Shown: piece after piece, positions 28,608 through 37,054 of the stretch
How the letters are laid out: every line of letters begins with the position of its first letter
How positions within the stretch are numbered: the first letter of the stretch is position 1
DNA from: JBGAWK01 sp044227665
GTDB lineage: Bacteria > Bacteroidota > Bacteroidia > Chitinophagales > JADIYW01
Length of the DNA stretch: 64,000 nt
Direction: 5' to 3'
Assembly (NCBI GenBank): GCA_044227665.1
Contig: JBGAWK010000004.1
Span: forward strand, 34,663-98,662
Translations under genes and position numbers: made by a program
Notes under the pieces: model-generated
Database searches by the model: none
Told to the model about the DNA's origin: nothing
Seen by the model: only the letters and a program-made list of their open reading frames with translations

Positions 28608-30164
28608 ATGTACGATTACGTAATCATTGGAAGTGGATTTGGAGGTTCTGTCTCCGCATTAAGATTATCAGAAAAAGGGTATAAAGTTTTAGTGATAGAA
28701 AAAGGTAAATGGTTAGGAGCTAATGACTTCCCAAAGACCAACTGGCAATTAAAAAAATGGCTCTGGATGCCAAGTATAGGATTACAGGGATTATTTAAGT
28801 TAACCTATTTTAGACATGTAGCCGTATTAAGTGGTGTAGGTGTAGGTGGAGGCTCATTAGTATATGCTAATACGCTACCCATACCTAAAGAAGAATTCTA
28901 CACAACAGGGAGTTGGGCAAAATTAGATAATTGGCAAAAATCTCTTGAAGCGTATTATGCTTTGGCAAAAAAAATGCTAGGTGCTGAAAAACATCCCTAT
29001 ATAAGAAGACAGGACGAAGTGATGCGTACGCTCGCAGAGCGTATAGGAAAGCCAGAAGCATTTGACGCTACAGAAGTTGCTGTATATTTTGGAGAAGACG
29101 GCATTACTGTTCCTGACCCCTATTTTAATGGAAAAGGCCCTGATAGGACTGGTTGTAATCAATGTGGAGGATGTATGCTGGGTTGCAGATATAATGCAAA
29201 AAATACCTTAGATAAAAATTACCTTCATCTGGCACAGCAATTAGGCGCACAAATTATAGCTGAGAAAATAGTATATGACGTTAAGCCACTAAGTGAGGAT
29301 GGTGGACAAGGCTATGAAATATTTTTCAAAGATGCCTTGAAAAGTATTATGCCTGAAAAAGATAGTATAAAAGCAAAAGGTATCATCTTTGCAGGAGGCG
29401 TACTGGGTACGGTAGCATTACTTCTAAAATTAAAAAAATCTAGCCTTCCTAATTTATCCCATAAAGTTGGGGCAGATATACGCACAAATTCTGAAAGTTT
29501 AATTGGTGTCACAACCTTTGATAAAGACAAAAAATTTAGTGAGGGCATAGCTATTGGTTCTATTGTAAATATTGATAAACACACACATATAGAGCCCGTA
29601 AAATATGCCGATGGCAATGGTTTCTGGCGGTTATTTATGGCTCCCATGGTACAAGGCAGTACGATTATAAGTCGCTTCTTTAGGATGATAAAAGATATTG
29701 TACTTCACCCTATTCAGAATCTTAAAATTTTTCTAGTAGATGATTGGTCCAAAAGAACCCAAATTCTTCTATACATGGAAAGTATAGACTCTACATTGCA
29801 ATTCAAAAGAAATATATTTGGTGGTATGTCAACCTCTATAGAACAGGGGAAAGCCCCTACGGCTTTCAATCCGCAAGCCCAAGTAATGGCAAACCACGTA
29901 GCTGATATTATTCATGGAAAACCTATGGTCATGAGTTCAGAAACCTTACTTGGTATCCCAACTACAGCACACATATTAGGTGGCGCAGTGATGGGTAGCG
30001 ATGCATCTGAAGGCGTAATTGATAAAGATAATTATGTATTTGGCTATAAAAATATGATGGTATGTGATGGCTCAATGATTTCTGCCAATCCAGGTGTAAA
30101 TCCTTCCTTATCTATCACGGCAATATCAGAATATGCTATGAGCAAGATACCAAATAAATCTTGA
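28608..30164 (+). CDS. GMC-family oxidoreductase (cholesterol oxidase-like)
   Basis: FAD-dependent oxidoreductase of 518 residues. The N-terminal dinucleotide-binding motif is IIGSGFGGSVSALRLSEKGY, and the GGGSLVYANTLP FAD-contact block follows. The Cys-rich insert GCNQCGGCMLGCRYNAKNTL is typical of bacterial cholesterol oxidase-like GMC members. The C-terminus has the GMC_oxred_C-type His/Asn region (VMGSDASEGVIDKDNYVFG, then SANPGVNPSLSITA). The substrate is probably a sterol or other hydrophobic alcohol, by family only. It is monocistronic after the terminator, and its stop abuts the stop of the convergent M20 gene. Confidence 0.9.
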   Translation: MYDYVIIGSGFGGSVSALRLSEKGYKVLVIEKGKWLGANDFPKTNWQLKKWLWMPSIGLQGLFKLTYFRHVAVLSGVGVGGGSLVYANTLPIPKEEFYTTGSWAKLDNWQKSLEAYYALAKKMLGAEKHPYIRRQDEVMRTLAERIGKPEAFDATEVAVYFGEDGITVPDPYFNGKGPDRTGCNQCGGCMLGCRYNAKNTLDKNYLHLAQQLGAQIIAEKIVYDVKPLSEDGGQGYEIFFKDALKSIMPEKDSIKAKGIIFAGGVLGTVALLLKLKKSSLPNLSHKVGADIRTNSESLIGVTTFDKDKKFSEGIAIGSIVNIDKHTHIEPVKYADGNGFWRLFMAPMVQGSTIISRFFRMIKDIVLHPIQNLKIFLVDDWSKRTQILLYMESIDSTLQFKRNIFGGMSTSIEQGKAPTAFNPQAQVMANHVADIIHGKPMVMSSETLLGIPTTAHILGGAVMGSDASEGVIDKDNYVFGYKNMMVCDGSMISANPGVNPSLSITAISEYAMSKIPNKS

Positions 30165-31349
30165 TTATACCTTCAAGTTGGAGATAGCTATCCAGCACAT
30201 AAGCCCTGCTCCTATTTCCAAGCAATCTTCATCTACATCAAAAGTAGGGGTATGTATGCCAGATGTAATTCCTTTAGTTTTGTTGCCTGTGCCCAATCTA
30301 TAAAAGCACGCAGGAACTACTTGTGAGTAATAGGAAAAATCTTCTGCTGTCATGCGTATATCCAAAGGCATTACATTCTCTCTTCCTAGAAAAGCAATGG
30401 CAGCATTTTCTGCTATTTCTGTTAGATGTTCATCATTATTCAGATACGGATAACCATGCTCAATTCTACATTCTGCCGAAGCCCCCATACTCTCTGCTAC
30501 GGTATTCACGAGTGAGACAATTTTTTCCTTTGCTACACCTCTCCATTGCTCATCAAAAGTCCTCAGTGTACCTTCCATAAATACCTTCTCAGGGATGACA
30601 TTAGTAGCACCATCTGCTATAAATTTTCCTATTGTGAGCACTGTAGGCATAGTAGGATTGGCATTCCTGCTTACAATTTGTTGAAGGGCAACGACAATAT
30701 GAGAAGCAACCAATACGGTATCTATAGCCAAATGTGGAACAGCCCCATGTCCCCCTTTTCCTGTTACTGTGATAAAAATCTCATCACAAGATGCCATACT
30801 TAATCCTTTACGAAAAGCTACCTTGCCCACTTCAAGCTGAGGAAGTACATGCTGACCACAAATTCCGGAAACACTAGGATTTTCCAACACTCCTTCTTTT
30901 ATCATTATTGATGCCCCACCGGGAAGTCGCTCCTCCGCAGGCTGAAATATAACCTTCACAGTACCCTCCCACTCATCTCTAAAATTTTGTAATAGTATGG
31001 CCGCTCCCAGCACACATGTAGTATGTACATCATGACCGCAAGCATGCATCACTCCATTATTACAAGATTTGTATATCACATCATTCTGTTCTTCTATGGG
31101 AAGAGCGTCCATATCTCCTCTTATTGCAAAAACCTTACTATGTGGATTCTTACCCTCTATGATGGCTACTATACCATGTCCTCCAATATTTCTAGTGTAT
31201 TTTATGGCAGCCTTTTCTAATTGTGCACATATATAAGAGGCGGTTTTCTCCTCGTGGAAGGACAATTCTGGATGCTGATGCAAATATCTACGCACCTCTA
31301 CGAGATAGCCTTTGAGTGTACTCACTTTTGATTTTATATTCTCAATCAT
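30165..31349 (-). CDS. M20-family N-acyl-amino-acid amidohydrolase
   Basis: Di-metal hydrolase of the hippurate/IAA-amino-acid hydrolase group (M20D), 394 residues. It removes acyl groups from N-acyl amino acids. The metal ligands are visible in MHACGHDVHTTCVLG (Cys and His), FQPAEERLPGG (Glu pair), GQHVLPQLEVG (His) and GIHTPTFDVDE (final His). The dimerisation domain lies in the middle. No signal peptide is seen, so it is cytosolic. It is a single gene, tail-to-tail with the GMC oxidoreductase and divergent from the copper cluster. Confidence 0.93.
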   Translation of the reverse strand: MIENIKSKVSTLKGYLVEVRRYLHQHPELSFHEEKTASYICAQLEKAAIKYTRNIGGHGIVAIIEGKNPHSKVFAIRGDMDALPIEEQNDVIYKSCNNGVMHACGHDVHTTCVLGAAILLQNFRDEWEGTVKVIFQPAEERLPGGASIMIKEGVLENPSVSGICGQHVLPQLEVGKVAFRKGLSMASCDEIFITVTGKGGHGAVPHLAIDTVLVASHIVVALQQIVSRNANPTMPTVLTIGKFIADGATNVIPEKVFMEGTLRTFDEQWRGVAKEKIVSLVNTVAESMGASAECRIEHGYPYLNNDEHLTEIAENAAIAFLGRENVMPLDIRMTAEDFSYYSQVVPACFYRLGTGNKTKGITSGIHTPTFDVDEDCLEIGAGLMCWIAISNLKV

Positions 31350-31397
31350 TCTTCCTAATTAGTAAATACAAAAATGATGATTTATAGTATATAATTT

Positions 31398-31832
31398 ATG
31401 GTTTTGATAATAAATAAAAATCATAAAACATATAACTTTGTAATAGTGAGAAGGGTCTTGCCTATATTTTTTTTACTCTTATTTCTAAGTCAATATATAA
31501 TAAAACTTGGCATTGTCATAAATTTCAATCTATTTCAGGAAGAAATTATCGCCAACTGCTGTATAAATAAAAACCGTCCAGAATTAGAATGTTATGGTAA
31601 ATGCTATTTACAAAAACAAATACGCAGCGTGGACAATAACAATCTCCCTGTTCAAAATAATGGAATAAAAAAGTTTCAAGAAACAGATTTATTTATCATA
31701 GAAGATATGGATTTTATTCCTAAGCTTTATACCAAGACTTTAGAAAAAAGAATTTTTTCATTTTATGCCTCTTTTTTAATTGACCAAAATGCTCTTTTTG
31801 GCCTTTTGAAACCTCCACAAATGCTAGGGTGA
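31398..31832 (+). CDS. Small Cys-rich membrane protein, first gene of the MbnP/MbnH cluster
   Basis: Short protein (144 residues from the first ATG) with one N-terminal membrane segment (RVLPIFFLLLFLSQYIIKLG). The Cys motif is NCCINKNRPELECYGKC, a pattern (C-x-N-K-x-x-P-x-L-x-C-x-G-K-C) that I associate with small Bacteroidota proteins next to copper/heme genes. The cysteines probably face the periplasm and may bind metal. The start is uncertain: a TAACTTTG box at 31433-31440 suggests a later start, GTG 31446 or TTG 31458, just before the helix. It is followed 45 bp later by the CDICGC protein. Confidence 0.75.
   Translation: MVLIINKNHKTYNFVIVRRVLPIFFLLLFLSQYIIKLGIVINFNLFQEEIIANCCINKNRPELECYGKCYLQKQIRSVDNNNLPVQNNGIKKFQETDLFIIEDMDFIPKLYTKTLEKRIFSFYASFLIDQNALFGLLKPPQMLG
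31433..31440 (+). promoter_or_regulatory. Candidate -7 box (TAACTTTG) for the copper cluster
   Basis: TAACTTTG matches TAnnTTTG. It lies inside the longest version of the first gene, so it would serve a start at 31446 or 31458. Confidence 0.35.
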
Positions 31833-31877
31833 ATTTCCACTATTCTAAGCACATAATTTTTCACTCTATCATTAATC

Positions 31878-32810
31878 ATGAAAAAAGCAATATTTATTTG
31901 TTGCTATATGGCTATTGTATCTTTCAATATGGCATGTGATATCTGCGGATGTTCGGCACGAGAAAATACACTAGGTATCTTGCCACAAATACAAAAAAAT
32001 TTCATAGGCACAAGCTATCAATATAGAAGCTTTAGTTCTTCACATATACCTGACGATACATCAGATGATAATATAACTGGATTCAGTAAGGAAAAATATC
32101 ATACACTTTCTCTAACAGGAATGTATTCACCCATATCCCGTTTGAAAATCACTGCTCAGTTGCCTTTCAATTTTTATAATAAAAACGAATATGGCACTAG
32201 TGTATATTCTAGAGGTATAGGTGATATTGCATTCATGGTCCTTGGAGAAGTTTATAGCACAAAACAGTGTAAACCAAACGGCATTAAACATTTACTAATG
32301 GCAGGTATAGGCACAAAGTTCCCTACAGGTAGCATCAATAAAAAATATGGCATTGCAATTTTAGAGCAAAACATGCAAACTGGGACTGGATCTTTTGATT
32401 TTCCGTTTCTTGCATACTATGCACTTAAAACAAAAAAATCAGGCATCAGGTCAGAATTACAATATATACTTAGCACCGAAAATAAAAAAGACTTTAAATT
32501 TGGCAATCGCTTTAGTGGTAATCTTCAGACTTGGTACTGGTATGAAAAGAAGCAATGGAATGTCATCCCCTTTGTAGGTGCGCAATTGGATTGGTCTGGA
32601 AAAGACAAAAATCTAGGTATAATTAATGATTATTCCGGTGGCTGTATGCTGAACGGGATGATAGGCACTGATGTATTTATCAAAAATTTCGGGTGGGGAG
32701 TTTCCGTTAAAACCCCTTTATATCAAAATATTGGAATGGGACACATTGACAACAAAATCAAGTGTAATATTCAATTTATTTATTTAATACAAAAAAACAA
32801 AAAATCATGA
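31878..32810 (+). CDS. Outer-membrane beta-barrel-like protein with CDICGC motif
   Basis: Exported protein of 310 residues. The signal peptide ends in a Cys cluster at the mature N-terminus (MACDICGCSARENTLGILPQ), which suits metal binding. The rest has alternating hydrophobic/aromatic strands ending in aromatic residues (TSYQYRSF, LQTWYWYEKKQWNVIPFVGA), as in a transporter-like beta barrel. The stop overlaps the next start (ATGA at 32807). The position between the Cys-rich gene and the MbnP gene supports a role in copper or other metal passage across the outer membrane. That role is inferred; the sequence itself shows only export, the Cys motif and the beta pattern. Confidence 0.78.
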   Translation: MKKAIFICCYMAIVSFNMACDICGCSARENTLGILPQIQKNFIGTSYQYRSFSSSHIPDDTSDDNITGFSKEKYHTLSLTGMYSPISRLKITAQLPFNFYNKNEYGTSVYSRGIGDIAFMVLGEVYSTKQCKPNGIKHLLMAGIGTKFPTGSINKKYGIAILEQNMQTGTGSFDFPFLAYYALKTKKSGIRSELQYILSTENKKDFKFGNRFSGNLQTWYWYEKKQWNVIPFVGAQLDWSGKDKNLGIINDYSGGCMLNGMIGTDVFIKNFGWGVSVKTPLYQNIGMGHIDNKIKCNIQFIYLIQKNKKS

Positions 32811-33208
32811 AAAAACAATTTTTATTAGCACTAATAGCAATTACTTTATCGTCAATAATATCTTGCAAAAAAGATGAAGTAGATACTTCTATTGACCACG
32901 TACTTATCACTTCACCAACTACCGGACAGACCTTTGATGCATTGGACACAGTACCCATAAGAGCCTTGTTACAAAACAATACAGAAATGCATGGACTTGT
33001 AGTATCTCTTGTAAACCTAAGTGATACTACTGTTGTCTTTCAAATGGATGAACATGTTCATGGCGTTTCGATAAACCTAGATACATTTTGGATAAATAAT
33101 GTGATGATGCATTCAGATATGCGCTTATATATTACTGCAGAGATTGACCACGAAGGCACAACGGTAACAGATTCTGTAAATTTCCATTGCCATCCATCTA
33201 TGCTATAA
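32807..33208 (+). CDS. His/Met-rich lipoprotein of the copper cluster
   Basis: Lipoprotein of 133 residues with lipobox SIISC and a C-K-K-D-E start after the lipidated Cys, which resembles the Bacteroidota surface-export signal. The mature part looks like a small beta-sandwich. It has several possible metal ligands (MDEHVHG, NVMMHSDM, EIDHEG and the C-terminal FHCHPSML). Translation is probably coupled to the upstream gene by a 4-bp overlap, and the next gene starts 18 bp later. A copper or heavy-metal binding role is inferred from composition and context. No named family was recognised. Confidence 0.75.
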   Translation: MKKQFLLALIAITLSSIISCKKDEVDTSIDHVLITSPTTGQTFDALDTVPIRALLQNNTEMHGLVVSLVNLSDTTVVFQMDEHVHGVSINLDTFWINNVMMHSDMRLYITAEIDHEGTTVTDSVNFHCHPSML

Positions 33209-33226
33209 TAAAACAAAAGAAAATTT

Positions 33227-33964
33227 ATGAAAAACTTTAAAATAGGATTTACTATCCTTATATCCATCTTTTTGCTTCTTTCATGTAAAAAAGAAGAAAC
33301 TATTACCACTCCACAAACACTAAAGTTCCATTGGCATTCTATGGTAGGTGATGATGACGCAAAATTTGCTACGAATTACACTACCAATGGAATAAATTTT
33401 AATCTTAGTGACTGGAGATATTACGTATCTAATTTTGTGCTCATTAAATCTGATGGTACAGAATATCCTGTAGATGGAAGTGTATTTTTAATAAAAATCT
33501 CACAAGATGAATATGAATTAGAAAATATACCCACAGGTTCCTATAAAGGATTCCGTTTTTCGCTAGGTCTTGATTCCGCAACTAATCATAAAGACCCAAC
33601 TACTTATGATGCCTCAAATCCTCTCGCAGTACAAAGCCCAGCAATATATTGGACCTGGAGTTCAGGCTACATCTTCATGAAAGTAGAGGGAAAATATGAC
33701 TCTTCGATTGCTCAAACCGGCCCCATAAACCAACCTTTCTTTTATCATGTAGGAACTGACATGATGAAGCAAAGCATAGACTTTAGTACTCATGCATTTA
33801 CGATCACTGAAGGTGGTAGCAATACTATACATATAAGTATGGATATTTTAAAAATGCTTGACAAATTAGACCTTAGAACAGAGAATGCAACGCATACAAT
33901 GGATAATATGCCATTGGCAACAAAAGTTAGAAATACTTGGACTAGTGTTTTTGAAGTAGAATAA
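33227..33964 (+). CDS. MbnP-family copper-binding lipoprotein
   Basis: Lipoprotein of 245 residues (lipobox LLLSC, then KKEE). The body matches MbnP-like proteins: KFHWHSMVGDD near the N-terminus, NFNLSDWRYYVSNFVLI, IPTGSYKGFRFSLGLDSATN, and the Trp-rich IYWTWSSGYIFMKVEGK. In methanotrophs the diheme enzyme MbnH oxidises an MbnP tryptophan to kynurenine, which helps MbnP bind copper. The Trp-rich core and the adjacent MbnH-like gene suggest the same chemistry here. No methanobactin peptide gene is visible nearby. A hairpin separates it from the MbnH-like gene. Confidence 0.87.
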   Translation: MKNFKIGFTILISIFLLLSCKKEETITTPQTLKFHWHSMVGDDDAKFATNYTTNGINFNLSDWRYYVSNFVLIKSDGTEYPVDGSVFLIKISQDEYELENIPTGSYKGFRFSLGLDSATNHKDPTTYDASNPLAVQSPAIYWTWSSGYIFMKVEGKYDSSIAQTGPINQPFFYHVGTDMMKQSIDFSTHAFTITEGGSNTIHISMDILKMLDKLDLRTENATHTMDNMPLATKVRNTWTSVFEVE

Positions 33965-33974
33965 TTTTTTCAAG

Positions 33975-34003
33975 TTAGGGAGCAAGCCTTGCTTGCTCCC
34001 TAA
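33975..34003 (+). terminator. Intercistronic 13-bp hairpin between the mbnP-like and mbnH-like genes
   Basis: A perfect inverted repeat TTAGGGAGCAAGC / GCTTGCTCCCTAA with loop CTT. No U-run follows on either strand, so it may be a weak terminator, an RNA-processing site or a 3'-stabilising stem that sets unequal expression of the two genes. Confidence 0.6.
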
Positions 34004-34014
34004 TATATTATATT

Positions 34015-34995
34015 ATGATTCAGAAAATATCTATATTCATCTTACTACTTCTGCTATTAGGTTGTAAAAAAGAGGAATATCATGCAGAAGAATATAAACT
34101 AAATATACCTATAGGTTTTCCCAAACCATCGATTCCTGCTGATAATATACCTACGTCAAAAAAAGTAGCATTAGGAAAAATGCTATTCTTTGATCCAATA
34201 CTATCCCGTGACAGCACAATATCATGTGCTTCTTGTCATTTTGAAGACAAAAAATTTACAGATGGGAATATAGTAAGTATTGGTATTGAAGGGAGAAAAG
34301 GGTTGAGAAATGCACCTTCATTAGTAAACGTAGCCTACCTTCCAAATATGTTCTGGGATGGTGGAGTTCCAAATCTTGAACAGCAAATATTAGCTCCGAT
34401 TGAAAACGTGAACGAAATGGACTTCAACGTACCTGAAGTCATTGAGCGTTTACTCAAAAATGATACATACAAACAATTATTTATAGAAGCATTTGACAGA
34501 CTTCCTGATATATATACATTTACTAGAGCTATAGCCAGTTTTGAAAGAACGCTATATTCTGGGCTTTCACCGTATGATGATTATACCTATAACCACAATC
34601 ACAATGCACTCAATGCCTCTGAGATTAGAGGTATGGAGATTTTCATGGGCGAAAAGGGTGAGTGTTTCCATTGTCATGGATCCTATTTGTTTACTGATCA
34701 TAGTTTTGCTAATAACGGTCTTTATGAATTTTATGCAGATTCTGGCAGAGCAAGAATAACACTTCTACAGAAAGATGTAGGAATGTTCAAGGTCCCTTCT
34801 TTACGCAATATAGCTCATACTGCTCCCTATATGCATGATGGTTCTCTAGCAACACTAGAGGATGTCATAGAGCATTACAATTCTGGTGGAAAAAATCATA
34901 TCAATAAAAGTCCTATTATTAAACCTTTACACCTTACTGCTGAAGAAATAGAAGATCTTTTAGCATTTCTTCATGCATTATCTGACGATAAATAA
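34015..34995 (+). CDS. MbnH-like diheme cytochrome c peroxidase family lipoprotein
   Basis: Diheme enzyme of the CcpA/MauG/MbnH superfamily, 326 residues, with a lipoprotein signal (LLLLGCKKEE). The first heme site is CASCHFEDKKF and the second CFHCHGSYLF. Conserved family blocks are KKVALGKMLFFDPILSRD, RNAPSLVNVAYLPNMFWDGG and KVPSLRNIAHTAPYMHDGS. MbnH uses H2O2 to oxidise a Trp of MbnP; classic peroxidases reduce H2O2. The preceding MbnP-like gene favours the MbnH role. It ends the cluster and lies 45 bp before cca. Confidence 0.9.
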   Translation: MIQKISIFILLLLLLGCKKEEYHAEEYKLNIPIGFPKPSIPADNIPTSKKVALGKMLFFDPILSRDSTISCASCHFEDKKFTDGNIVSIGIEGRKGLRNAPSLVNVAYLPNMFWDGGVPNLEQQILAPIENVNEMDFNVPEVIERLLKNDTYKQLFIEAFDRLPDIYTFTRAIASFERTLYSGLSPYDDYTYNHNHNALNASEIRGMEIFMGEKGECFHCHGSYLFTDHSFANNGLYEFYADSGRARITLLQKDVGMFKVPSLRNIAHTAPYMHDGSLATLEDVIEHYNSGGKNHINKSPIIKPLHLTAEEIEDLLAFLHALSDDK

Positions 34996-35028
34996 TTATA
35001 CAATATAGAGTAAACATAAAATACGTAT

Positions 35029-35036
35029 TACCTTTG
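35029..35036 (+). promoter_or_regulatory. Candidate -7 box (TACCTTTG) for cca
   Basis: TACCTTTG matches TAnnTTTG and ends 4 nt before the cca ATG at 35041, so the transcript would be leaderless or nearly so. Confidence 0.45.
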
Positions 35037-35040
35037 CCTG

Positions 35041-36400
35041 ATGTCTGTAGTCTTGTCCAATACGGAGCAACATATTTTCAGAAAGATTAGTGAATCTGCT
35101 AAATCTATAGGTGTAGATGCATACGCAGTAGGAGGTTTTGTTCGCGACAAAATTTTAGGACGAGGCTGCAAGGATATAGATATAGTATGCAATGGGAATG
35201 GCATAGATTTGGCAAAAAAATCAGCAAAAAGTTTAGGAGATTCCTTTCAAGTCAATTATTTCAAAAATTTCGGCACTGCACAATTTACATATAGAGGTAT
35301 AGATATAGAATTTGTAGGAGCCCGAAAAGAGTCCTACAACCGAGATAGCAGAAAACCCATAGTAGAGGAAGGTACCCTATATGACGATCAACTACGTAGA
35401 GATTTTACTATCAACACCCTATCTATATCACTCCATGAGAAAGATTTTGGTGCTATCATAGATCCCTTTAATGGCATAGAAGACATTCAAAATAAAATTA
35501 TCCGCACACCTCAAGATCCTCTAGTAACCTTTGACGATGATCCACTGCGTATGCTGAGAGCTATACGTTTTGCCTCGCAACTGGGCTTCAAAATAGAACA
35601 AAATACCTATAAGGCTATAGCTCCACTTGCCGAAAGATTGAGAATAATATCACAAGAGCGCATCACCGCTGAATTACAGAAGATAGTTGCTTCTCCGACA
35701 CCCTCGATTGGCTTCAAGCATCTGTTTAACACCCAACTCCTGCATCAATTCTTTCCCGAAATGGTGGCACTGCAAGGCGTAGAGGTCATAGATAAATATG
35801 CTCATAAAGATAATTTTTACCACACACTGAAGGTTTTAGACAACGTAGCCAAATATTCTGACAATATTTGGCTACGATGGGCTGCCATATTACATGATAT
35901 TGCCAAGCCACTCACGCAGAAATTTGAGGAAGGTCACGGCTGGACATTTCATGGACATGAAGCATTAGGGGCAAAGATTACGCCTAAGATTTTTAATAGA
36001 TTAAAACTCCCAACCGATGAGCGTATGCGCTATGTACAAAAGTTAGTAGCCCTACACTTGTCTCGATGATCTTCTACTGCTATGTGAGGCAGATATTACT
36101 TCTAAAAATGAAGAGAAAGTAAAACGCTATATCCATAATCTACAATTAGTAAAACAAAAAATTGAAGAAGTAGAAGCAAGAGATCATATAAAAAATTGGC
36201 AACCACCCATCAGTGGTGAACTCATAATGGAAACTTTTGGCATAAAACCCTCTAAAGAAGTTGGAGTCATAAAAAACAGCATCAAAGATGCTATACTTGA
36301 TGGAATTATTCCTAATGAATATTCAGCAGCATACCATCTTATGATTACCAAAGGCAATGAGCTAAATCTAAAATTACTGAACAAAATGGCCTCAAAATAA
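35041..36400 (+). pseudogene. cca: CCA tRNA nucleotidyltransferase, disrupted by internal deletion and frameshift
   Basis: The tRNA CCA-adding enzyme repairs or builds the 3' CCA end. Codons 1-342 carry the intact head: VGGFVRDKILGRGCKDIDIV (nucleotidyltransferase, catalytic DID), RRDFTINTLSI, and an HD-type domain (AILHDIAKPLTQKFEE). The frame stops at 36069 just after KLVALHL. The tail continues one frame over from 36065 (DDLLLLCEADITSKNEEKV) to a TAA at 36398-36400. Compared with family members, about 25 residues (the RPI...DSAVRRL segment) are missing at the join. So both a deletion and a frameshift are present. The catalytic core might still fold. Confidence 0.85.
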
Positions 36401-36500
36401 ATTCCCTAGTTATCACATATTAGTAGAATTTTGAAAACATAATAAAGAAAAATAACATCTGTTAATTCCTATAAAAATTTACTTTTATAAAAATTTCTTC

Positions 36501-37028
36501 ATGAAAAATTGGATAATAACATTTTTAACGATAACGATTTTTACTTTCTGTAAAAATGAAAAACTGCCGCAATGTGATAGCATATCAAATGTCTCATTGG
36601 GAAATATCACCAAAAAACATGCTAAACTTCAAGCCCAAGTTCATATATCAAACCCCGACAAAGAAAAGTCTTTTACATTAAAAAATATTACATTAGATAT
36701 ACATATTAATGGCATAGAATCCGGCACTTTGGTTGCCGTTACGCCAAAAGATGTTTCTGCCGGAGCAAAGCTTACTATGCCTGTTAGCTATGTATTGAAC
36801 ACAGAGGATTTCGTAAATCAAGATGATATAAATGGACAGTACAATATAGATTTCAAAGGCTCGATGACCCTAAAAGATATATCTTCAGGAGATTTGATAG
36901 AAGTACCTATTCACAAAGCAGAAACTATTACGGTAAATATCAAGAAGATAGAAAAACAAGAAGAAAAATCATCAAAAAAAGCGAGCAGGCAAGAACGAAA
37001 GGCTTTAAAAAAGGAAAATCGTCAGTAG
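36501..37028 (+). CDS. LEA type 2 (LEA14/WHy)-like lipoprotein
   Basis: Exported protein of 175 residues with a lipobox-like N-terminus (TIFTFCKNEK) and a single LEA14/WHy-like beta-sandwich. The domain is recognised by NVSLGNITKKHAKLQAQVHI, then NPDKEKSFTLKNI and VSAGAKLTMPVSYVL. The tail is a strongly basic, Lys-rich helix (KKASRQERKALKKENRQ). LEA14-type domains are linked to stress protection or lipid/protein binding; no specific role is known here. The next gene encodes the same type of domain 26 bp downstream, so the two form a pair. Confidence 0.72.
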   Translation: MKNWIITFLTITIFTFCKNEKLPQCDSISNVSLGNITKKHAKLQAQVHISNPDKEKSFTLKNITLDIHINGIESGTLVAVTPKDVSAGAKLTMPVSYVLNTEDFVNQDDINGQYNIDFKGSMTLKDISSGDLIEVPIHKAETITVNIKKIEKQEEKSSKKASRQERKALKKENRQ

Positions 37029-37054
37029 GCACAAAAATTGTATTACCATAGCTT

